Source: Sipunculus nudus (Eukaryota; Annelida; Sipuncula; Golfingiida; Sipunculidae). Taken from it: a stretch of 64,000 nucleotides of DNA. The stretch lies in contig CM049321.1 in assembly GCA_026874595.1 (NCBI GenBank), positions 19,812,979 through 19,876,978 on the forward strand, given 5' to 3'. Below the pieces are notes generated by a model. The model was not told the origin of the DNA. It did no database searches and saw nothing but the letters and a program-made list of their open reading frames with translations. Each line of letters begins with the position of its first letter. Position 1 is the first letter of the stretch. Shown here one piece after another: positions 24,501 to 36,677 of this stretch. Position numbers and translations under genes: made by a program.

Positions 24501-27500
24501 TTTACAACTGATCATACCACTACAACATACTGTAAGATCTATCTGTATTAATCACAAGATACCAGTACATTCCAGATGAATACAAAAAGCACTACCAAGC
24601 TGTACTAGATATTACTGATGACACAAAATTAACAGTATTAATATAAATGCTGATAGTACTGAAATCTCTTCTTCCCTAATGTAATAATCAATAATTTTTC
24701 CAGAGGATACACTGCATGTCATATTTTAAGGGAAGTCAATTTATTTCTTTCTTGCTCAACTGTGAGCTATATCAATAAGACGGTTATAAAAAACATATGC
24801 CAGGTAAGTTTGATTTGATGGTATCGTAATTAATGTCAACCCAAGGGAAACAGTACTGTACAACTTTTTATCAAATAAAAATCCACCACCTGTGATGTAC
24901 ATTTTTTATCACACAAAATACTTAAAAGTATTCCCAAGCCATGCATTGTTTGATGCAACCCAATCTCTGAAGATATCATTTTCTCAAATAGACTTTCGAG
25001 CCTGCTGGTAATCGAAGCTTGCTGACAAATCTCCTACTACCCCAATCGTCATGGTAACCACAAAGAAATGGTGGCTGTGTACAAAGGATCTAATAATTTT
25101 ATCTTCAGTTATAAAACCTGAAACATGGTCAAATGCAGAACTGAATACCTAAACTGTTTTTAACATATGAATAAAAAAAAAGCCATAGAACATTTTTACA
25201 AAGGTATACATGATACATTTGACACTTAAGGGTTTTATATATTAATCTAAAATAAAACAGGTCCTTACTGTATTCTGAAATTAATTAATTTTTTTTAATA
25301 ATTATTTCTTTTGGGGAGAATTATGTTTCAAACACCTTCATATAAAATACAAAGACAGAATTGTACTGTTTTGAAAAAAAATGTGCAGCATCTCAGAACG
25401 TCAATAAAAATTGAAAAAAGATACCTATATAATCAGTGTACAGTGAATTGCAGATGTCAATACATAGGCTTCATGTTAATTAAATCACACAAAAATATTC
25501 AAATACTGCCAGTACTTAAATAACTTTAGAAATTACCTGATACTTAAATGTAAGTATATGAAATGACTGAGATGAATGACAGAACGCATAACTGTTAAGA
25601 AGTAGCCTGATACTTCAAATGTTCCTCCACCAGGATCCTATTATAAATTAAACTTTGCAGTGAGCTGCACAGAAACATGTGTGAACATGCAGTGCATTAA
25701 CTCCATGGTTTAATCACAGGTTAGTTCTAGAACAAAGGCAGCCCTATATACCAGTGAATGCCTCTCATCCTTGACCAGGATAAACAAATTGCCAAAACTT
25801 ATGATGGAAAAGAATTATTAAAACAAACTGAATATATAATGGTGATCCAGATAACTTAAAGAAATTTACAGGCTATTACTTGGGTATTCTGCCACAAAAT
25901 ATCATCAAAATCTGTTCATAAATTTTCAGAATAAAGTTGCACATAGACAAACCAACCAATTAACTAACTAAGTACTGATACTAGGTATTATAGTAAATAG
26001 TATAGATAAACATGAATACTACTAAATGAGGCAAAATCAAGAAGCATTAACACTAAGGAGATATAAGAAAATTAAAGTTGTAAAAACGGGCAGTGTCAAA
26101 TTTGAAGAAATATCAAAGATTGCAATGTCATATGAAGATGGCATCAGAAATGCACTGTCACAATGAGGCCACGTCAGCAAGAGGCCCTGTAAAAAATTAG
26201 GAAACACTGAAAAGAGGTAATATCAAAATGAGCCAAAGTCAAAGAGTTGAATTTGAAAAATAGTTCTGAGCAAGGGTCAATAGGCAATAGGAAGGACAAT
26301 CCAGAAAGAAGCAATTTCAAAATGAGGTTAAACCAAAAAGAGGCTCCACTAAAATGAATCTGCATGTTGTCATGACAGCCACTGCATAAATAACATCAAA
26401 ATCACTAATGAACTGTAGTTTCAATGACAAATTGGACATGTCATTGCTAACAACTGCAAACAGTTACAAAGGAAAATAACTGGTATCCAACGGGCAAATT
26501 CAAGAAACATTAGGACAGTAACAGTGCCATCATAAGAAACACAGTGCCTTTGTGATGATTAATTAGGGAATCAAGGAAAGTCGTTATCGGAGGCTGAGAG
26601 AGTATTTCCATTATCTCAGGGAAAACGCCCCTAAAGGGAGCTGGATATGATGCATGTCTCATTCATGTGATACTTGTTTTCCAATCTGAACATTTTAACA
26701 ATAAATTATACATAAGATGGTCTTTTTTGTTTTCTTCTGCAGTCAAATGCTGTCTCTATTTTACTTATTTATTAGTGGGGACCGAATTGGACGGATGTTT
26801 TATTACCTTGTAGACTCTTTTTATTAATGTTAAAGGTTACAGACCAAATGAAATGCTCCAAGATGTGACCCTCACATGGAAAATGATCCACTATTCTTGA
26901 AATGAACTGGACAGAACTTTTACCCAGGCAGCAGCTGAACGTCAGTGTACAAAGCAGATGTTATCTAGAGTACATCATACAGGATAAAAAATGCAAAACT
27001 GATATACTAGCCTTTTCATTTTCCATAAATTCTTAAACAAAACCTTTAGAGAAAATTAACAATATATTTTTGTACAGGTTAAAGAATCATATAATAACCA
27101 TGCCAAGGCTGAACTTAACACATCAATTTTGACAATGCCTCATGGCCTACAAGTACACTATCATGACATAAACCAGATCAATTGTTACTGTTAGCTATTT
27201 TAGTATTCTTTCTAACAACACCTACCACATGAGAGAAAAATTCGGTTTTAACTCAGCATATTTGTGAATCCCTCTGCACGTTTGAGGAATTTCTGACTGC
27301 ATGGATACAAGCAAGTATTGCACAGGTCATTGGACGATAGCCAACATGATACATAAATTACTCCTTATCACAGAGACAGATTTTCAGTTTGTTTTTTTGA
27401 GTTCACATGAATTCTTTTGTTTTAAATTATCCCTCTTAGTTTAATGATAAGGCTATCATCTCGTAGTCTAATGTTAAGGTTATATCTGCCACAGGACGGA

Positions 27501-27514
27501 TGACCACTTCAGTG
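21572..27514. other. A+T-rich stretch upstream of the SLC4 start exon
   Basis: No supported coding exon. Probably the first intron or upstream region of the SLC4 gene. A poorly conserved purine-rich repeat (CAAAATGAGG...AAGAGGC motifs about 40 bp apart) is visible at 26040-26350. A local duplication of CACTGT...CAGCC(C/T)ATC occurs at 23110-23180. A GTAAGT-containing minus-strand donor-like site lies at about 22454 without a convincing exon. Confidence 0.4.
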
Positions 27515-27739
27515 CATTCACCCAAATGGAACAGAACAGAACAGAACAGAACTTTATTCAGGAAAAAGGCCTCAGGCCCAAAGTTCCAAACATTTCAATA
27601 AATATTCAATTTAAAAAGACTGCTACCTTCCATTGGATTTATGTACTTTTTAAATTGAATATTTATTGAAATGTTTGGAACTTTGGGCCTGAGGCCTTTT
27701 TCCTGAATAAAGTTCTGTTCTGTTCATTCACCCAAATGG
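27515..27739. repeat. 15-bp target-site duplication around a foldback element
   Basis: CATTCACCCAAATGG is present at 27515-27529 and again at 27725-27739, directly bordering the palindromic insert. A perfect 15-bp direct repeat in this position is the footprint of an insertion. Confidence 0.85.
27530..27724. mobile_element. Foldback insertion: two 79-bp inverted arms, retrotransposon-like tails outward
   Basis: The left arm (27540-27618) and right arm (27646-27724) are perfect reverse complements over 79 bp around a 27-bp loop. The arm read outwards ends in TGAATAAAGTTCTGTTCTGTTC, that is, a polyadenylation-like AATAAA followed by a short GTTCT-type repeat tail. The left tail has two extra repeats (27530-27539). 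A LINE or SINE 3' end with a pentanucleotide tail is the best fit. The 15-bp TSD fits target-primed reverse transcription better than a cut-and-paste MITE. Confidence 0.7.
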
Positions 27740-28660
27740 CTTGTACCACAACTCAAGTTAGGCTTAATAGTCCACTATAAATGCCTACTAAGTTGCATTT
27801 ACTGGGAACTGGTTCCCACAGTACAAACCTGCTACTCCTAACAAGCAGTGATGTAAGTGGCCTTTCAATCATACCTGTACATACTGTATAATCAAAATTA
27901 TCATTTTGAAGGAATCCAAAATACAAATCAACAAAATACAATATCTTTTTCTAATGTCCTACCTCCAGACAATTATGTCGATGGCAATACCAAAGGTGCA
28001 CATTTCATGTGAATAAAGGTCAACCTCATGTCAAATGCATGTCAAAGGTCACTTAAGCATTCACATATCAATACTAATAAGACAATTTTATAATCACACT
28101 GGCAAAGTTTACGAAGCATGTGTAAACCTAACAAGGTTTACTTACTAAAATGTCAACGGGCAGTGCAGAGGTATAGGCAAACTTTACAATTACCAACCAC
28201 TTTTTCCTTTGAGTAGGGATAAACTGGTAAATATTTCCTTCTCTGTTTGATTGAGCAGATACAAATGGTCAGACAACTTCAAGAGCAGGCTGACATCCTC
28301 CTATTCAAACTGCATCATGGTAACCTTAAGAAAGGTTGACACTGGGATATAACAGTTACTACTGTGGACATTGGCTGGACATCAGCTTATAGCTGACACT
28401 GCAAGGTGTTACTGTGTACAAATCAAGCAAATAAACTGTTCTATTCAAGCATAGGGTAAATACGCGCTACAGGTAGTCCATGTACAACAAAAACTTGCTG
28501 AATATATTTCTGTAGAAATATAAGCTATTTACCACCCCCACCCTTTATTTTCTTACCAAGTAATGTACATATCAGTTAAAATAAGTTTGTAACTTGGTGC
28601 AAAAATTTTCTGCTAATATGATCTTTTATTTATTTATTTTTATTGTCTCTTTGCAACAAT

Positions 28661-28900
28661 AGTATCAATAGATTAGTATTCACTTGTTTTAAATATGTTC
28701 CATTTTGTTATGATATTCAAACTAACTACTGTAGTATCTGATCTTGTCAGAATAAAAGACAACTAATCAGTCAAAACTAGTATCATTGGATAAGTACTCA
28801 TTTGTTTTACATATATTCAATATTATTATTTATCATATTCAAACTCCCTGGATTATATTCTTTGACCTCAGCAGAACAAAAGATAACCAATCAATCAAAA
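28661..28900 (+). repeat. Two-copy tandem duplication, about 118-bp unit
   Basis: Unit 1 (28661-28778) and unit 2 (28779 to about 28900) share AGTATCA-T-GAT-AGTA, CA(C/T)TTGTTTTA, ATATTCAAACT, CAGAA(T/C)AAAAGA and CAATCA(A/G)TCAAAA in the same order. Divergence is substantial, so the duplication is old. Confidence 0.6.
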
Positions 28901-30198
28901 GACAATGTATTTTGACCATGGATGCTAAATCTCCTCTGTGAGTAACCTGGAGAAAGGAGACCATCTCCTCAATCACCTGCAGCCTCTGACCAGGTACCTC
29001 CCTGGGGCAAGGCCTTTTATATAAATATTTCCTGTTTCACTACAGCGACATGCTGACAATTGGCTCTCAGTTCTCACTTAATTGAGCCTTAGAAGCACAA
29101 AAGCTCAAAGAGTTTATTCCTACATGAGCACATTAATTTCAGTTTCACAGTCTGCTGGCCAAGTGTCCTGGACTTCCATGCTGAGACAAGTATGTGCCAC
29201 TGTTTAATGAATGGATTTCTATAATCAATAGCAGATCAAAAGAAATCTTGTGGCCTGTGTCTAAACTAACAACCAGAGACATGCATGGTTTGAAAGTGCA
29301 TTAAACTTAAATGCCGAACAGGGTTTGAAATTTGTTTAAAATATTATAGGCCAGCGAGGCCTGCAGTTTCCAGGTTTCACAGGCCTTTCAGACTAATCTT
29401 CAGGCCCAACTGTGTGTGTTTCATTTTGTAAGACATGTAGGCCTGTCAGAAAAGGCCAATCTGTTACCAAACTATGGAACATTGAGAACATGCCACATGA
29501 CTGCTCGAATGTAGGTATGATATATCAACTGCACTGACCAAAAATTATCCATAGCCAAACAAGTGCATAATTCTGCAATTCTGATGGATTCAAGAATATA
29601 TGTATGTATATGTAAGTACATATATCCTGCTATCATGCAGTTATTCTCGTCCTCATTTTAAAGACAGTGACACTTCAGATCATGACATTAAAATAAATTT
29701 GTTTTATTCATTAAAACAATATGTACTCTGCATAAAGTGTTATATATTAAATAAAGATTAAATATTCTAATATCTGGACTTAATACAAACTTAAACAAGT
29801 GATCACTTCTTTGTAAACATAGGGTATGGATGCTGATAATATGATAGAATAATTTACATATTCATTATTGTTCTCATATTTCATATCAGTTATGAATGTT
29901 AGAAAGGTTGAGGTTTAAAATTCATCTGACTGATACTTATCTAAATGAACAGACAGTATACAAGGCGAACTGCTATGTGGTATGACTACTTATATTAAAT
30001 ATTATTCTGGTATGTTTTATTAGTTCAAACTGTTAGTAAGGTTGAGTATTTCTATTCTACTCCTATGTACTTCACATACCAAAATAAATTACTTTTACCA
30101 CTTACCATGTACCTGGTACAAATAAGGCTCCGATCATAAGCAATATGAGAACACGTTTTCTTAACAAATATCATGCACTGTTATGATAACTATACCAG

Positions 30199-30309
30199 AA
30201 CTACCTGAGGCGGACACAGTCACTCATGCAGAGCAAATGTATTGCCCTGCTTGACCAGGCTGGTCCGAATATGAGAGAGTATGATTACCAGCGCATCACA
30301 CCACTTGTG
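30199..30309 (+). other. G+C-richer island with protein-like frame, possible exon
   Basis: About 110 bp with clearly higher G+C than its surroundings. On the plus strand the frame is open and reads a protein-like sequence with MQSKCIALLDQAG and MREYDYQRITPLV, ending at TAA. An AG precedes it (TATACCAG at 30198), but the pyrimidine tract is weak. GTAAAC near the end could be a donor. The minus strand is also partly open (VKQGNTFALHE). I do not recognise the protein. It may be an exon of an unknown plus-strand gene, a conserved non-coding element or a repeat fragment. Confidence 0.3.
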
Positions 30310-31074
30310 TAAACCTATTCAAATCAGTAGTTTACAGAGTATGTTTGGACCAAAACTACTCAACCTTGAAATACTGGGATGGAAACAGACATTCAGGTAG
30401 GACTTATCATTCTCTTACAGAAAAGTACTCGAGCACTAATGATGTAATCATATGTGGTTAATCACTAATATCATAGAAGTATAATATACATAGGATATTA
30501 CACATTCTTGTGTGTGATGTCACAGACATTGTATATTCTTGAACTGTTATTAACAGACAAATTAATGACTTAATTGCCTCAATAAAATATATGCAGGTCA
30601 TTTGCAACAGCTACTAGTATCTGCCTGCAACATATCATGCATTTGTCATCTGTTCCTTATAAACTTATGTGACCACAGGAAATCTTTCCACAAAAAAATG
30701 CAATACATGTTGGTGACCCAACTGCAGAACACAACTAGAGCACATCTGACATCTATCATATGTTAAAAAACATACATGAACAATGGAAAATCACAAATCC
30801 TTTCGCAAAGATGGTATCTGGAGAAAAATTAAAGACAAGTATTAACACAAGGAAAATAAACCACAGTTCTCATGATATATCACTGTAACGTTCCTGGGGT
30901 ATCTGGATGTTTTGTGTATAACATCGTTGCCCATGTGACCCAGGAGCCTCCTACTTGTGACCAAGCAGCTTCTCTTGAGAGGAAAAAAATATTCATCTAA
31001 AGAAAACTGCACATCGAAAGAAGAACTAGAATCAGTTTGTTTTTGCAAACAGACATGTCTCCCCTCCGTATGGG

Positions 31075-31545
31075 CCTACCATCCCCAAATTTGAACAAAA
31101 ATATAGACTACTTCAAAAGTCACAGCATTCACAAATAATTTCTATTCCAGTTGATTTGACCATGAAGTTGAAGGTCAAGGTCTACAGTTTTTTAACACTT
31201 ATGAGATTTTGGTAGAAACATTTCACGAGTCAGATTTCATGAAATTATACTAGGTGATTTAAAAGATATAGCATTCACAAATAATTCTATTCTGGCTGAT
31301 TTGACCTTGAAGATCCAGGTCAAGGTCACCAATTTTTAAACTCTTCAGACAACTTAATTGGAACAATTAGTGTTTCAAATTTGAGGAAAAAATATGTGAT
31401 ACTTCAAAAATTATGGGGTTCACAAAAGATTTCTATTTTGGCCTATTTGAGTTTGATGATGAAGGTCAAGGTCACCAGTTTTCAAACCTGTCCGAGATAT
31501 TGGAAGAAACAATTTAAATTTGAAATTTCATGAAAAAATGTTGAG
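31075..31545 (+). repeat. Dispersed repeat with three units of about 145 bp
   Basis: Three consecutive units centre on GGTCAAGGTC(T/A)C at about 31160, 31317 and 31463. Each is preceded by TTCACAAA(T/A)(A/G)AT(T)TCTATT and a 'GATTTGACC(A/T)TGAAG' variant, and followed by a 'TTT..AACxCTT' segment and an 'AATTTGA' phrase. No coding frame is conserved. It looks like a mobile or satellite-derived unit repeated in place. Confidence 0.6.
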
Positions 31546-34500
31546 TCATCTAAAAGTAATCTTGTTCGCAAGAAATGACACAGACAACGCCAGATGACAA
31601 CAGACCATACTGTACTATATGTATCCCTCATATAAATATCACCCCAATAAAATAATTTAATTCTGTCAGAGATATAAGAAGGACAGTGAGCAAAAGAATG
31701 AACCTTGTGCAAAGACAAAGTGTCAACAATCCGGCATTACCTTGACCTGTCATCATGATGTGAAAATTAAACTCCTTTTTACTCGATCAGTCAGTATTTT
31801 AGGTATGATTTAATTCTACACAGCTTCAGTCATGGTAATGTAGATGGTACATGAAATAACTGATTAATAATCGATCCTCAGTCATTTTTATCTTTCAATA
31901 ATTTAATTAAATTTTACGACTGATTTCTACCATTTATATTTATAATGTATGATGGAAGCCCAATGGATGCTCTCACACCCAACCTTGACCTGGTCAGTGG
32001 ACAGACATGGCAATGCTAAGATTATTAACAGCCAACCCCTTCATGAAAAATAATTAGCTGAACTGTATGCACGGGCACCTCAGGAGGAACCTGAACATCA
32101 CAGGGCTGGATGAAACAGCCACACGCTGTAAACAAGCTGTTCCTGTTATCTTCCCCATCAGCCTGGTTCTGACACAGCACAAGGCAGGGCTGGTGGCTTC
32201 AGTTTGTAAACAATCCACTAATATTCCTGGAAGTCCCATCTGACGCCTTTCTGGACAATCAATATGAAATTCTGTAAGTTGCTTGTGTTTGTGACTGTTA
32301 CAGACAAGACCAAAGACCAAATAATGTGGATTCCCTTACAGTAACTTGTTTGCACTGTGCACAGTTCAATGGTTATTCCGAAAATTTACTGAAACAGATA
32401 CCCGTTTCCAGGAATACACCATACAATAAATGTTTATCACAACAAGTTTTTTTATGAGCCTCCCAAATTAATAACTTTTGTTATATATGTTTGTGATTGT
32501 TGCATGCAGGACCAAAAAAAAACAGTTTGACTAAAAACTTATGCTAAAACAGTAAAAAAGATACCATTTTCATTTGAAAACAACATCATACATTCAGCAA
32601 AATAACATTTTACTTATTCTTAAATTTATGTTTAATCAGCCTTGACATAATAACAATGTTTTTAGCAAGTTTATATATGACATCATGCAAACACACAAAA
32701 ACAATACCAAACAGGATTACATAAACAGTTGCACAGATATTCTGGAGTTTTTTGTGACAGCGAACTCAGTGAACTTAAAGATACTTATGTTTAGGCCTTT
32801 CACAAATTACAAAAAATGCCAAACACTAACCAAAACAAAAATATGCTTTCACTATTCAACCATTTTTTTAAGATTTTCCAAATACACAGATTTTCAATTA
32901 CCAAGGAAAATGCAAAACACATTAACAACACAAATATTTACAAGAAAATATTTTCATCTGCCACTATGAAAGGTAAAGTCTGTATTTTATGCACTTGAAA
33001 CTGCAAAACAGGTCTTTCTATAGAAAGTAATGCCGACAAACAGATTTGCAAAGCTCATTGGGTCGAGGTACATGTTTACTTCTTCACTTACTTTGTAAAG
33101 AAATATATATTAACAAATGATATGAACTACCACAAATTAAACGTAATAAAGTCTCCCAGTTTTATACCAAAATCAGCAATATGATAGTTATGATAAAGCA
33201 TCCACTTTCATCTTATATCTGAAACTGATAAATTAACCTTCAAATGACTGATTCAGCAGAAAAGCAAGAAAGTCCTTCACAATACAATGAACATCAATAT
33301 CTCATTTTAAGCCACCTACACAAAAACTAGTTTTCTTTAAATCTTTCTTTAAATCTGACTGTCCGCTCAGGCATGACATCAAAAGCAGCAGCATCTTTAA
33401 TCACCCTCATTTATCATTTACTAAGTCGATTGGAAAAAAAATCCAAGGGCTGAAAGAGGCCCAACAAGAGCTTTCTCTGGCTCCATATCTGTCGCTGGGT
33501 CTCAAGTTTATGGCTAGGATTTCCATGATAGCTTTTCTATATATATTTATGGATGTTCCAACATTTAGTTATCCGATGAAAAACTATGAATAACATTTTG
33601 GAAGGTCTGCTGGTGCTTTTTGAAATCCTCATCTTGAATTAAAATCTGCGACATTACTTATTAATCTCTCTTTTTCTTATCCCCTTTTCTTTTCCAGATT
33701 TTGCCACCTTGACCTAATACTTTATACCCCTTCCTGAGCAAAATATAATGCATGTAAGCTAAGTGAATTATCGCTAAATTCAAGTTTGAAATAAATATTT
33801 AGAAAAAGTTTGGTCATCTTTCTACAATCAGGAATTTTTTTCAAAAAGTTATTATAACTCTTTAATACAATGTATTCCTTGTATATGTAACATTTGTGTA
33901 TCATATCAAGTGGAGGTATCAAGTATAATATTATTAAATTATGTTTTTTATTCAGCCCTGTTTCATGTTAATATTAAAGCTTAAACCACTTTTGGATATT
34001 GCTTTGTTATGATCACAGATATAAATGTATTATCTTTCAACTGAGTAGAGTTTAATGTTAGTTTCACAACATATTATATTGGATGTTTTCAATATGACAA
34101 GTCCTACAATAATACAAACATTACTGTTTGCTATGATTCTTCATAATTCTACAAAGGACTGGTTTTTATTGCCTACTATTTTATCCATTTTATTATCAAC
34201 TTTTATTATCTACAGTTTTCCAAAATGTAATAATCAACACCGCTATAAGCTTTGATTTAAAGCCAACTCACCACTAACAAACTTGATATAATCCCTGCTT
34301 AATTCTTCCACTGGACAGGACACAACACTATCCAAATCTTTCTATACTGTCAACATCCAGCAAAGAAAAGAGGTTTCTATACATGCACAGTCATTATCCC
34401 AAATTGAAAAGCCACGGTAATGCTAATTGGATGTACTTGGGCCAACCTTGACTTAAATTAGTGCCTGAGGTCACATGATCTATGTAGGCTGATACATGTA

Positions 34501-35189
34501 AAAATGCACAAAACTTTCTCCTTTCACATTTTGCCTAATTTAAATCCAACTTCTGCATTGGGTTCATTAAGTTTCAAAGGTTTATCCTCTATATAAAGCA
34601 TAAATAGGCTTAATTAAGTTCTGAACTATTCACTGTTAGGCTTTTTGTAGGTTAATATGCTTGAAATAATATATATATATATATATATAGTATAAAAGCA
34701 TATTAACAATCCTACAGAGACCGTGCGCTGTAGTTGGAAACATATTTTCAAGGAATCAAATATATTTTGTTGTTTTTTACAAATTTTCACAAGTCATGTG
34801 ATAGCTGTCACATGATTATCAAACTACTTAAACAATCATCTGTTGGTCTGTAGCTCACACTGCAGTCAAATTTTGCTGTGCGGTATCTGGATAACAAATA
34901 AAAGGTTTCTAACCCTTATGGTCATAAAACATACCCAATAACAGACAACCAGAAAGCTGGAAGAAAAGGAAAGGACAGAACTTCATTTTAACTTTTGAAT
35001 ACAGCTGGCTCTGTATGACTGAAAGCAAAATGAGCTAAATTATTGTCCATGAAAACATGATAAGAACATGAAAGACATAAAACACCTCTACCAATTCACT
35101 TCGTAAGCAACTGATGTGAAGAATGATATATAATGCTCAGGTCCTTTACATAAACAAGAAAGAGTGTATTTTGTTACGAAGACAAATTG
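31546..35189. other. A+T-rich stretch
   Basis: No supported gene. 32060-32340 is markedly richer in G+C, with open frames on both strands (plus, 58 codons from ATG 32067; minus, 88 codons) that I do not recognise, and a GTAAGT on plus at about 32275. An (AT)n tract lies at about 34668-34689. The rest is low-complexity A+T-rich sequence. Confidence 0.4.
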
Positions 35190-35305
35190 CTCAGTGGAAA
35201 ATATTGGGCCGATCCAGGATTTGAACCCTGTCCCATGTCGGTGGCGCACATGTCCGGCGTTCCAACCGCTTCGCTAGAAAAGCAAGCTTCACTAGTGAGA
35301 CAGTT
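35190..35305 (-). repeat. tRNA-derived SINE head
   Basis: On the minus strand an A-box TAGCGAAGCGGTTGGAAC (35276-35259) is followed about 45 bp later by a near-perfect B-box GGGTTCAAATCCTGG (35228-35214). The two RNA polymerase III boxes at tRNA-like spacing with no intact acceptor stem indicate a SINE, not a tRNA gene. The tail boundary is unclear. Confidence 0.65.
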
Positions 35306-36336
35306 CTGTCCACTCTTATGTCACCCTGTAACAATTTTTTTTACAGTACCCATGATAAAAGTAAAAATTCCTCCTTATCTTTTAAGGTGATATCCCAGTT
35401 TGAGCCTCTAGCTTATATTTAATTTCATCTGATGAAACCCTTAACACCAGTGGATTGGACTACAAACACTGTAGACCAATTATTCTGTGTAATGGACATG
35501 CTCATGGAAAATGTCAATTGCAAGATGAAAGGATATGTTACATCAAAGTTATATATTAAGGTGTTGCTGCATAAACACATTAATGGAATATTACAAAACA
35601 TGATGCAGAAAATTAGACCAACATGGCCACAGACTAGGTAAACAGACTAATAATAAAGAGTCAGTGATTGTTTGGAAATGTGAAAGTCATCTTCTGTTTG
35701 TATGAATAAGTCCTGTATATAATCACACAAAAAGACAGCTGACAAGTAAATACAGGTATACCACCCAGTTGTTAAATCATTCAATGTGACCTGAAAAACA
35801 AATGATATATATATAAATATACAAAACATCAAATAGACACACAAAGCCTTGATCTATAATGGTAAAGTCACCTTCACTTAAACCTCTACCTGCAAAAAGT
35901 AAATGAACAAAAAATTGTTCAATATCACCTTGTTGGTATAACACAAACCACGTGGACAGAGTGTGACATGCCTGTACAACTGTGGCAAATGTTATTGAAT
36001 GTATACAAATACAGAGTACCTAACACCTGTATAATACAGTGGTAATGTCTGCTTCAAAATTTAGCAGTTAAATTCTTAATTTTCTCTTTTCAGGGTTTCA
36101 CTTACCGGATCTCACAATACAAAAGACCTATACAATTATTTATATATGGAAATTAATAATTTTAAATATTATATGCCAAAAAATATTATCAACAAAAAAT
36201 ATTGTCTATTAATGGCAGACAATAGGACACAGATCTGATTTCATTAAAAAAATCAGCCTCTTAAAATACATGATCTACTTTCATTCAAAATGTCAACCTT
36301 TTACTGATCCACTTTGCCTTTGTCAATGGGACCACT
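35306..36336. other. A+T-rich stretch
   Basis: Only short chance frames on both strands. No repeat ends or exon borders that I can support. Confidence 0.45.
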
Positions 36337-36677
36337 TAGGCCAAAAAAAATTAAAGCTATGGTTCTCAGGCAAAGCCCGCATCAATTTTAAACCCCCGCA
36401 TCAAACATTTTTATTTTGATTTTCAATAAAAACTTTCCAATTTTGAGCTGCTGCCGCTCCGACATTTCTTTCAAGAAGATAAAACCATACAATTTCCTTT
36501 GTTTTGTAGTGCTTTTACTTATTTAGCAAAATAAAACTGTTATTTTCATGCTTTTCCCTTATCATTTGACATTTTTATCGAAACATACCAAAAAATTTAA
36601 TAAAAAAAAAGCGCCCGCCCGCATTGATTTCTGAAAAAAAGTGCCTAAGAACCATACCCTTTTTTTATTTTGGCCTT
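36337..36677. mobile_element. MITE with AGGCCAAAA / ATGGTTCTYAGGCA inverted termini
   Basis: The left end reads TTAGGCCAAAAAAAATTAAA, then ATGGTTCTCAGGCA (36359-36372). The reverse complement of the right end reads AAGGCCAAAATAAAAAAA, then ATGGTTCTTAGGCAC. Further in, both arms carry CCCGCAT/GCGGG segments in inverse orientation. It is about 340 bp with no coding capacity. The exact ends and TSD are uncertain (TA or TTA possible). Confidence 0.65.

Larger units (their letters stand above)
27740..31074. other. A+T-rich stretch with a few islands
   Basis: No supported gene. It contains the two-copy duplication at 28661-28900 and the island at 30199-30309, listed separately. At 29010-29025 the minus strand has TATATAAAAGG, a good TATA-box match, followed by a more G+C-rich 60 bp, but no exon could be supported downstream. 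Confidence 0.4.

Noticed and set aside
29005-29060. Minus-strand TATATAAAAGG with downstream G+C-rich segment as promoter and first exon
   Set aside because: A single TATA match in A+T-rich DNA. The following GTTACT is a poor donor and no coding start could be tied to it.
35200-35300. Possible tRNA gene
   Set aside because: A- and B-boxes are present but acceptor and anticodon stems do not pair, so it is called a tRNA-derived SINE.
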